This document shows, in pieces, positions 18,561 through 25,024 of a stretch of 25,024 nt of DNA. Where the stretch lies: the NCBI GenBank assembly GCA_025769875.1, contig JAGFNK010000697.1, forward strand, positions 1 through 25,024. Reading direction: 5' to 3'. The translations under genes and the position numbers were made by a program. The notes under the pieces were generated by a model. The model was not told the origin of the DNA, did not search any database, and was given only the letters and a program-made list of their open reading frames with translations. This DNA is from Russula earlei. Its lineage: Eukaryota > Basidiomycota > Agaricomycetes > Russulales > Russulaceae. Within the stretch, counting starts at the first letter, position 1, and every line of letters starts with the position of its first letter.

Positions 18561-19637
18561 TGGGTGTGTTTTTTCTCTTTGTTTTGGTGAAACTCTCATA
18601 CCCTCTGCCCATTCTTCAAGTGCTCCAGGTTCCTTCCACACTCAATGGTACAATCCCCTCACTCGATACCTGGATGGCAAGAAATACGTGCATGATTATC
18701 ATGTGTTTGTGTGCATGTGTTTTCCCTTTTTTCTTCTTTCTTTCTGTGCAAATTTTTGCTCAGATGTTGTTGTGAAACAGGGAACGCAAAAATCCTGTTC
18801 CAGCATGTGTGGGACCTCCAGGTTAAGACCTGTCCTTTACGTGTTTCATTTTCATCACGCTATACTCACAATTTCTAACCATACAATGAGTACTGCTGGC
18901 ATCACAATCAAGACTCCTGAAGACCAAATGTGATGGCACCTGGAATGTCTCTTGGCACATGTGCATGACACTGGTGCCTTTTTTTAATCTCTGCCCCTTT
19001 TCTACAAAATGCGACAACACTACTTACTTGCACCACAGTCAAGACAGCTGAGGTTGGTCTTCACCCAATAGCCAAGAAAATCTGTGCAACCACAAACTCA
19101 CAATTTGCCAGGTCCGTCTCAGCGAGGAGTGAGCTTGCTCACTGCTCACTGCGCTGTATCACATTTCCTTGCATGTGCATTTTTCTTTTTCTTTTTCTCT
19201 CATTTCTTCTTTCCTCTCCCTCTACGTGCTCGAGTCCAACCCCACACTCGAAATCCCATTGGCACACAACTGTGCTTCCTGCATGCATGATCTTTGCGTG
19301 ATTCACTGCCTTTTTTTCACATTCCTTCTCCCATGCCATATCCATGCAGTGACCATGCATGTGTGCGCACCCTTCCCAGTTCCAGCTGGCTTTCTTTTAC
19401 CGGTACGTGCGTGCATTTTTCCTTTTCTTTCCTCTATCTCACATCTCACACGCTTCTGACCAAAGATCAAAGGACACGTGACTGGCCAATTCCCACAACC
19501 TGAACCCTGATGGCACATGACGGTTTCCCTCGCACGAATAGTCACATTCTAGCCCAATTCTTCTCCGCTTCACCATGTGGATGTAATGATTTCATAAGAT
19601 ATTTTTATTTTCCATAATAAATGAGTTTAATCTACAT
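18561..19637. other. Helitron interior between solo LTR and inverted-repeat element
   Basis: It is the same kind of pyrimidine-rich, GCATG-studded DNA as 16540-17950. It ends in an AT-rich segment (about 19580-19637). No gene or RNA is recognised. Confidence 0.45.
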
Positions 19638-19994
19638 CCAGTTTATTGCCGTTTTCAGCGCACTTGGCGGAGTTTGAATTCCACCCAAATTGGTGCAGAA
19701 AACCCTCTCAAACGTGCGGGGCGAATATCTCCCTCAAAACACCTTCAATTCACATAAAACTTATTGTCCCTGAATCGCCTGAATGAGGGCTAGGCAGCCC
19801 CATTGTTTTCATGAGATTTGAGTGAGAATTGGTGGAGCTGGTCTCAAGCCACCTCCACATATGTATTAGATGAATTACAACTCAAAATCACGGTCTATAT
19901 CTATTATTTTTCCCCCATGTTGTACCCATGGGCTGTCTTGAGGCAGCCCCATAGTGTTTTTGACTCAAGCGTTGTGGTGTGCAACGTCGTTTCC
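19638..19994 (+). repeat. left arm of the inverted-repeat element
   Basis: It pairs with 22556-22911. Shared blocks include TTTTCAGCGCACTTGGCGGA, CCTGAATGAGGGCTAGGCAG and GACTCAAG-GTTGTGGTGTGC. The mismatches are mostly single transitions. Confidence 0.9.
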
Positions 19995-20214
19995 CTCATA
20001 TCGTGTGACAGTAGCATGGTCGTGTGCCGGGAAGGAGCCCCCCCAGGAAGTGCACACCTGAGCCCATGGGGCGGTGAAGTGTGTCCAAGAATGCAGAATG
20101 ACTTCATAAGACTGAAGCTCCAAAGAGGAGGAGCACCTAGTGGGAACGCGAGAACACGTTTGTTCATTCGACTGCACTGAGGTTCACACAGATGATAAGG
20201 GAACAACAGGGCAA

Positions 20215-20220
20215 CTTTAT
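20215..20220 (-). promoter_or_regulatory. AATAAA polyadenylation-like signal (minus strand)
   Basis: The minus strand reads GTTGAATAAAGTTGC. It lies downstream of the minus-strand gene fragment at 21292-20985 and could mark the 3' end of its transcript. A six-base word like this also occurs by chance, so it is a weak hint only. Confidence 0.25.
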
Positions 20221-20984
20221 TCAACATGGTAGCAGATACAGGTTAGAACTAAGGCTAAGGGACAGGAAAAGCACAAAAGACAGTCATATGAAAGGAAATC
20301 TAGACGTGAGAAGGGGACCGAAGCTGGACGACGTGAGGTATCAAGTCGTGGTCTCCAGCGGCTGTGGTAATGGCGTGTGGCAATTTGTGAAGGATGGCTG
20401 AGGCCAGGTGTGGTGACGAGGGGTGTGGTCGAGTCGCAACGTGAGGAGGGGGAGACAATGCAAAGGAGAGGCTGGAGGGGGGATAGGGAGAGTGCTGGTG
20501 GGTGGTCGCTTGGGCGCTGATGGCGCTGCCAAACGCAATTGCGGGTGGGACGATTGGAGAACTTGGATGGCAGATGCGAGGGAGAGGAGCGAAGGGGGCG
20601 TGGAAGTAGAAAGGGAGAGGGAAGACGGCAGGCAGGATGGGAAATGGACGCATAGGCAGTGTGCAGATCTCTGACTAACAAAATGAGAGTCTAGTAAAAA
20701 AGGGGAGAAAAGCATACCGAAATGTACAGTAGCAACACCGTCCGATGGCAACGAAGATGGCGGCGTGGTACGGGGCTCTTCGGCTGTGCGTTGGGACTCG
20801 TCAGTGCATGGTGAAGGCGGGGGCGTTGAGGGCGAGGGCGTGCGGCGGTTGATGGGGGCGAGGGTGGCATGCTGGCGGTGACGATGATGATGATGTGAGG
20901 ACAAAGAGGAGATGGCACGAAAGGAATACGCACATATGTACTCTTGTAAGCGATTCGCGGCCAGCCATATAGCTGTGTGGGTGA

Positions 20985-21292
20985 GTCAACATCGAGGCCG
21001 TGCGCCTTTGCGACAATTTTGCATGTCTTGTGGTCCATGAGTTTGTGCTGTAGTGAGTTCCCAGGCTTCTGCATTTACATAGGCATAGGACTCTTCCTCC
21101 CCATCCTCATCAATAGCAGGAAGGGATGTCTTGGAAGCCTGAGCTCGTGGTTGTGATCGCTTCGGTAGAGTGGGAGTGCCTGAGCTGTCACTTTCATTTC
21201 CACCAGTTTTTTTTCAGGGCAGCCTTCCTTTGGCCAGTAGTACGTGTCGGTGCAGGCCGGCGTTTTGAAGCACGTTGCTTCAAGCCCATGAG
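20985..21292 (-). pseudogene. unrecognised gene fragment with a homopolymer frameshift
   Basis: From ATG at 21292 the minus strand reads MGLKQRASKRRPAPTRTTG and QRKAALKK. In a run of eight A the phase shifts by one base, after which an open coding-like segment follows: NESDSSGTPTLPKRSQPR, then AIDEDGEEESYAYVNAEAWE and a TGA near 20988. The basic start, Ser/Thr/Pro linker and acidic segment look like a disordered N-terminus of a nuclear protein. I cannot name the family. It resembles N-termini of fungal transposases or transcription factors in general character only. Confidence 0.4.
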
Positions 21293-21429
21293 GGTTTAGG
21301 GGGTTGAAATGGAGGGGTAGAGCAAGGTATGGTGAGCAGCTCTGGGAAGGGAAGAACGCCCTGTCGTCGTCCTGGAGTAGGAGTTTGGACAGGTGGACAG
21401 GTTGATGAATAAGCCACACGACTCTGTAC

Positions 21430-21960
21430 GCACTGTCTCATCTGTCGCCTCGTCCGTCGCCACAGTAGCCTCAGTCGTGCCAGCCGCCGACTTCGCATCA
21501 GTCTCCAGTCTTAGCCTCGCCCGTACTCGTCAGTTCAGCCCAGTCCGTCATAGCACCAGCATCGCCAGCCACCGCCGTCTCCACCCTGCCCTCAGCCTCA
21601 GCCTTCTCAGTCTCAGCCGCTGCCACCGCGCCCCTAGTTTTGCCAGCCAGTCTCCTGTCGCCCCACCTTCAGATCAGTCAACTGCCGCCACCGCGCTCTT
21701 AGCCTTGCCAGCTGCCTTAGTCTCGTCAGCCACCGTGGTAGCCTCAGCCTCAGCCACCGACGTCTTAGCGCCACACACCGCCGCCTCCACCACCGTCTCA
21801 CAAGCCACCGCCGCCATGCCCTTGTCAGCCACAGCCGCCGTCGCCCCTGCGTTGCCCTCAGTCGTCGCCTCTGCCCCGTCCGCCTCCACCGTCGCACCAG
21901 CTCAGTCCGCCGCCACCTTCTCAGTCTCAGCCTCAGTCTTCTCAGTCACAGCCGCCGCTT
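21430..21960 (+). repeat. CTCAGYC / GTCAGCC-rich low-complexity stretch
   Basis: Short words such as CTCAGTC, CTCAGCC and GTCAGCC recur densely, with GCCGCC runs. The long Ala/Ser/Val-rich open stretch on the plus strand (21393-22058) is a by-product of this periodicity and is also open on the minus strand. I do not call a gene. Confidence 0.6.
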
Positions 21961-22079
21961 TAGTAGTTTCGCGCGACACCAGCACCGCCGCACCTGTCGC
22001 AACCCCTCGCCACCAGCACCACCCCAGAAGACCAAGAAGACCTCGGCCACGAACTTAGCCACGACACGCCACAACAGGA

Positions 22080-22400
22080 GCAGAAGCCGCCACCACGCCG
22101 CCGCCACCGCAGGAGAAGCAGTTGCCGACGCCAACAGCACACCGCACGCCGCCTCCCACATCGCCTCCCCATCCATTCACGCGCTCTCGCCCACGTCTGC
22201 TGCCGACACCTGCAGTGGAGACGACCCCGCCACCACCGCCGCAAGATGACAGATCCCACCCCCGCACAAGCCGCCCCATGCATCCTCTTTCTCGAATCCT
22301 CAGCCACCTACGTCTCTATCTACGAACTCACGCTCACCGCCTACGCCTTCGCTCCTCGTCCACGCCTGCTGCCACCACCTGCAATGGAGACGACTCCTGT
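22080..22400 (+). repeat. GC-rich module shared with the foldback arms
   Basis: AGCCGCCACCACG, CGCCACCGCAGGAGAAG, and CACCTGCAGTGGAGACGAC here correspond to AGCCGCCACCACG, CGCCACAGGAGAAG and CACCTGCAGTGGCGAAGAC in the foldback right arm (10808-10950) and their mirror in the left arm. A second partial copy lies at 22310-22395. A TATATAAAA word follows at 22400-22408. Confidence 0.6.
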
Positions 22401-22555
22401 ATATAAAAACACCCTAGCTACTCTGTAGTAGAAAGAGTTCAGAATAGGACCCCTCTTTGCAACCCACTCCTCTCTGTCTGTGAAAAACAAGAAGGATGGT
22501 CAGAATCGAGAGGTGAGAGGGGTGATGAGTGGCTGGCCGCGACTCCAATAGCACT

Positions 22556-22911
22556 GGAAACAACATTGCACACCACAACACTTGAGTCAAAAACACTATG
22601 GGGCTGCCTCAAGACAGCCCATGGGTACAACATGAGGGAAAAATAATAGATATAGACCATGATTTTGAGTTGTAATTCATCTAATACACATGTGGAGGTG
22701 GCTTGAGTCCAGCTCCACCAATTCTCACTCAAATCTCATGAAAACAATGGGGCTGCCTAGCCCTCATTCAGGCGATTCAGGGACAATAGTTTTCATATGA
22801 ATTGAAGCTGTTTTGAGGGAGATATTCATCCCGCACGTTTGAGAGGGTTTTCTGCGCCGATTTGGGTGGAATTCAAGCTCCGCCAAGTGCGCTGAAAACA
22901 GCAATAACTGG
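22556..22911 (-). repeat. right arm of the inverted-repeat element
   Basis: It is the reverse complement of 19638-19994, 356 bp long, ending AACTGG at 22911. Confidence 0.9.
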
Positions 22912-23031
22912 GCTGAGCTGTAGCACTAAGGTTGGTTGTGTGATTAATATCAAGGACAGATACTGATTGGCAGTTGACTTGGCCATGAATTGTGGTCTTT
23001 GATAGGATGATTGTAAGAGTTCTGTTATCAG

Positions 23032-23235
23032 TTGAGATTTAGTGGATTGATATCTCAAGGGCAAACAGTGAAGCATGTTGGGCTGGACCTAAGAAGGCCT
23101 GTGTTCACACATGGGCAATTCTATGTGAGGGTGTCAAGGGTGACTTCTGTCTCCAACATAAAGGTGATTTGGGAGGAAGAGAAAAGGGAGACCTGGACCA
23201 AAAATATAGTATATAGTGAAGTGTTACTGGAGTAG
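23032..23235 (+). pseudogene. Helitron Pif1-like helicase, C-terminal remnant
   Basis: The plus strand reads [19 protein letters not shown] then [20 protein letters not shown], followed by a charged tail and TAG at 23233-23235. SQGQT is the end of the helicase motif usually preceded by TINK, and HGQFYV-SRVTS is motif VI of Pif1/RecD-type helicases, as found at the C-terminus of the Helitron Rep/Hel protein. Everything upstream is missing: the inverted-repeat element ends at 22911 and the 120 bp between show no helicase. It fits the position of the helicase end near the 3' tip of a Helitron. Confidence 0.82.
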
Positions 23236-23485
23236 ATATAGTAGGATGTGTGTTCAGTATGTATTGTTTGTTCTGCTTTACCACATAGAGATATATTTTT
23301 GAAGCTGCAGCAAAGAATGGATCTCCTCTCTGTTTATGAAGCAAAAAAGATTATACATAGTGATTAGTTGATTGCTTTCTGTTTAAGCAAAAAAGGGATT
23401 ATGCAACAAGGCTTTAAGCAAAAAAGGATCACACCCGAGTGATTACACCCAGGCAATGGCAGGGGTTTGGGGGCACAGCCCCTGA
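23236..23485. other. Helitron 3' untranslated part with short repeats
   Basis: It contains three copies of a TTTAAGCAAAAAAGG-like word (23340-23430) and a small hairpin CAGGGG...CCCCTG (about 23461-23486). No coding signal is seen. Confidence 0.5.
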
Positions 23486-23490
23486 CAAGT

Positions 23491-23568
23491 TTCAATTTCA
23501 TGCCAAAGGCATGGCTTGCAAGCTGCTATGAAGTGCAGCTTGCAAGCCATGCTGTAGGCATGAAATTA
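23491..23568 (+). repeat. Helitron 3' terminal hairpin
   Basis: An inner perfect stem GCATGGCTTGCAAGCTGC / GCAGCTTGCAAGCCATGC (18 bp, loop TATGAAGT) is nested in an outer stem AATTTCATGCC / GGCATGAAATT (11 bp). The structure ends about 8 bases before the CTTG terminus at 23572-23575. A hairpin just before the 3' end serves as terminator of rolling-circle transfer in Helitrons. This one is unusually long and two-part. Confidence 0.88.
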
Positions 23569-23575
23569 CAACTTG

Positions 23576-23726
23576 TAATTGTAATTAAAGAAATTATAAT
23601 TAAAGAAACTCGTATTAGTTAATCAAGTTATCGTTCATCACACCTGTGACTCCTGTCACCCCTGGAAAATACTGAAATCTGAGTTCAAGTTCAAGATTGA
23701 AGAATTCTCAGTTGGTAAATGGGGCC
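23576..23726 (-). repeat. outer 151 bp of the right Harbinger inverted repeat
   Basis: It is the reverse complement of 207-357, ending GTTGGTAAATGGGGCC at 23726 and followed by the target duplication TTA (23727-23729). Its inner continuation is at 15656-15715, before the Helitron. Confidence 0.92.
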
Positions 23727-23892
23727 TTATCCCCCTTTTTATGTTTCAAACCCTTGTCCCCTCGGTTATGGTTTCATCCCTTGATTGTGATCACCCCTTA
23801 TTGTTTCATCCTTTGTGTTTCTTCTATTCTTTGATCCCTTTTTGCTACTGGTTTAGCTCTACCTATTGTTCTGCATATAGTACTGTACATAG
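23727..23892 (+). mobile_element. right piece of the old gypsy-family LTR
   Basis: CGGTTATGGTTTCATCCCTT, CCCTTATTGTTTCATCCTTT and CATATAGTACTGTA match the U3 part of the intact LTRs in order, with many differences. After about 23892 similarity is lost: the R/U5 half, TATA box and primer word are absent. With 153-206 it forms one truncated LTR opened by the Harbinger insertion. Confidence 0.78.
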
Positions 23893-24034
23893 CACTTCAA
23901 AGTCTGGTTAAGTCTGGTTTTTCCCATGATGTTGGTGTGACCAAGACCGTGACTAGCTATCAGTTTGCCAAATCTGGACCAGACCGTTGGATATACAATC
24001 TGTCATATAGATTAATCCACTTCACTGTACCCAA
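23893..24034. other. short stretch with AAGTCTGGTT repeats
   Basis: Direct repeats AAGTCTGGTTAAGTCTGGTT (near 23899) are followed by CAAATCTGGACCAGACCGTT. No gene is recognised. Confidence 0.4.
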
Positions 24035-24107
24035 GGCTAGGTAGCTCAGTGGTTAGAGCACCTGGTATATATCCAGGAGGTCCTGGGTTCAATCCCCAGT
24101 CTGGCCA
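24035..24107 (+). tRNA. tRNA-like sequence, pseudo-tRNA or SINE head (anticodon position TAT)
   Basis: A full cloverleaf folds: acceptor GGCTAGG/TCTGGCC (two G-U and one U-G pairs), D arm GCTC-AGTGGTTA-GAGC, anticodon arm CCTGG-TATATAT-CCAGG, variable loop AGGTC, T arm CTGGG-TTCAATC-CCCAG, and discriminator A. A-box (TAGCTCAGTGG) and B-box (GGTTCAATCCC) fit RNA polymerase III promoters, and TTTT follows at once (24108-24111). The anticodon position reads TAT (Ile), but base 33 is A instead of the near-invariant T. That argues for a pseudogene or a tRNA-derived SINE head rather than a working tRNA. Confidence 0.55.
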
Positions 24108-25024
24108 TTTTCTTAATTGCACCAGGATATAGGGAATCATGTGAGCGCATGTCAACCCCCTCCTCTGAGGTCCCCAGGTTGGGTCACATAGTGTTGAACC
24201 CACAAGTCGGACCCAAGAGGGTGGCAATGACTAAGCACCTCCTCTGAGGTCCCTCTATCTGTGGTTGCATTTCACAACACAGACTGCATGTGACCAGTTA
24301 CATTCAGTCATTTGCAGTCAATTGACCAGTTCAGACCAGTCTTGACCCAGGAACAGCTGTGCTTGCGCTCTCACATCATCATTGCCACTTGCCACACTTG
24401 TGACCATGCTGCCACTGCCCTCTCTCTCATGTTGCTGCCACTTTCCACCACCACCCTTGTTGCATCCACTGTAAGGTGGATTCCCACTGGCTTGGGAATC
24501 ACACAGTGCACTACTTTCATGTGCTCCCTCCCTCCACACATGCTGGGCCAATTCTGACACATGAATCCATGATGACACACAACTGAACTTCCTGTGTGTG
24601 CAAAAATCACATGTTAAGCTGTATGCTTTTGTTTTGTGACTTTCTCTCATCTGGCTGTAAGGTGTCTGAGCCTGCTGACTGGGAAACTGTTACACCATTT
24701 TCCTTTTACATTTACTTCTTACCTTTTGCTATGGACTGCTTGCTTTCGTATGTCCCTTTACTTACTGGTCTTGTGATCTCTTACGTCTTGTGATCCCTTC
24801 TGTGCTATCATGTGATCCACACACGTCCAGGTAACACTGGATTGCTGTTACTTTCCCTTTGTTTGGTTCTCTTCCCGTTTATATTCACTTCTTAGTTTCG
24901 ACTGTGCAATGCTGCGCACCTACTGTGCAGCACAGTTACTGGTTCTGACTCATTTGTGGCCTTATTCCTATGACTCCTACTATACTAGTAGCACAGTCAA
25001 AGCGCAGCTATTGCTGCGCTTTTC
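24108..25024. other. right flank, no gene recognised
   Basis: A 16-bp direct repeat CCTCCTCTGAGGTCCC occurs at 24159-24174 and 24238-24253, just after the tRNA-like unit; it may be part of a SINE body. A segment near 24580-24650 (TTCCTGTGTGTGCAAAAATC, ACATGTTAAGCTGTATGC) resembles 17835-17890 inside the Helitron. Near the end, TGCGCACCTACTGTGCAGCA forms a weak inverted repeat. Open stretches are short and without domains. Confidence 0.45.

Larger units (their letters stand above)
19638..22911. mobile_element. inverted-repeat element inside the Helitron (3.27 kb), superfamily unknown
   Basis: The terminal arms 19638-19994 and 22556-22911 are reverse complements of about 357 bp, starting CCAGTTTATTGCCGTTTTC and CCAGTTATTGCTGTTTTC. 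No clear target duplication is seen (flanks ATCTACAT and GCTGAGCT), so the ends may be slightly off or the flanks decayed. The inner 2.56 kb is GC-rich on the right, holds a minus-strand gene fragment (21292-20985), and shares a GC-rich module with the foldback element. It sits directly before the helicase remnant and may have replaced or interrupted that gene. Confidence 0.7.
15716..23575 (+). mobile_element. Helitron (7.86 kb), non-autonomous or decayed
   Basis: It starts with TCAACTAATT and ends with CTTG and sits between A (15715) and T (23576) with no target duplication. The intact left Harbinger arm shows the uninterrupted target GAGCTCATAATTATAAT, so both ends are fixed to the base. 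A strong hairpin lies about 10 bp before the 3' end. TC at the 5' end, insertion at A/T and a 3' hairpin are Helitron hallmarks; CTTG differs from the usual CTRR. A helicase C-terminus lies near the 3' end (23032-23235). No Rep domain is seen, so most of the coding part is gone or replaced. It contains a solo LTR and an inverted-repeat element. Confidence 0.85.
207..23726 (-). mobile_element. PIF/Harbinger DNA transposon, host of all nested insertions
   Basis: The element starts with GGCCCCATTTACCAAC at 207 and ends with the reverse complement at 23726. It is flanked by TTA on both sides (204-206 and 23727-23729), the TWA target duplication expected of PIF/Harbinger. It carries the two genes typical of fungal members, a DDE transposase and a Myb/SANT-like protein, both on the minus strand. 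Its inverted repeats are 211 bp (207-417 against 15656-15715 joined to 23576-23726). Without the gypsy element (1517-13788 plus one TSD) and the Helitron (15716-23575) the original element would be about 3.4 kb. It looks dead because the transposase gene is broken. Confidence 0.9.

Noticed and set aside
21393..22058. Long Ala/Ser/Val-rich open stretch on the plus strand
   Set aside because: It comes from a dense CTCAGYC/GTCAGCC repeat; the opposite strand is open too and no domain is present.
22400..22408. TATATAAAA as the promoter of a gene
   Set aside because: No coding sequence follows; the downstream DNA is the inverted-repeat arm.
24035..24107. Functional tRNA-Ile(UAU)
   Set aside because: Base 33 is A instead of T and the acceptor stem has three wobble pairs; kept only as a tRNA-like sequence.
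24012..24227. Minus-strand 71-codon open stretch over the tRNA-like unit
   Set aside because: It is the antisense reading of the tRNA-like sequence, with no domain.

Overview
The window looks like a transposon graveyard from a filamentous fungus, most likely a basidiomycete (Agaricomycete). The evidence is introns of about 45-60 nt with GT...AG ends, a PIF/Harbinger element with a Myb/SANT-like partner gene, a chromodomain Ty3/gypsy retrotransposon of the self-priming Tf1/sushi type, and a Helitron. I found no intact host gene. The taxonomic call is an inference from element types.

Almost everything is one nested stack, which can be taken apart from the sequence alone. (1) An old LTR remnant (153-206, continuing at 23730-23892) was split by (2) a Harbinger element, 207-23726, with 211-bp terminal inverted repeats and a TTA target duplication. 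(3) A Ty3/gypsy element (1517-13788, LTRs 604 and 610 bp, target duplication TGATG) sits inside the Harbinger transposase gene. (4) A 3.88-kb foldback-like palindrome (8304-12183, candidate target duplication TAATG) sits inside the downstream part of the gypsy element. (5) A Helitron (15716-23575) split the right Harbinger inverted repeat at an A/T dinucleotide with no target duplication. (6) The Helitron in turn holds a solo LTR of the gypsy family (17956-18555, target duplication GTGAC) and (7) another inverted-repeat element (19638-22911).

The Harbinger genes are both on the minus strand: a Myb/SANT-like gene (about 15488 to 14306) that still reads open across three short introns, and a DDE transposase gene (14091 to 530), cut by the gypsy element and carrying three nonsense codons, a frameshift and a probable catalytic Asp-to-Asn change. 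The gypsy element is on the plus strand, ordered 5' LTR, self-primer site, gag, pol (protease, reverse transcriptase, RNase H, integrase, chromodomain), a long extra coding region with a second CCHC zinc knuckle, purine tract and 3' LTR. All its premature stops from gag to the integrase are TGA. Nine of the 13 substitutions I count between its LTRs are at CpG sites, which points to decay by 5-methylcytosine deamination.

The most interesting items are the gypsy downstream coding region with its second zinc knuckle, the 11-nt self-priming pair, the foldback element that carries a Nudix hydrolase gene fragment in its centre, and the Helitron whose exact empty site can be read from the opposite Harbinger inverted repeat. 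To the right, 23893-25024 has a 73-nt tRNA-like sequence (24035-24107) and no gene I can recognise. All comparisons were made by eye; identities and some intron ends are approximate.
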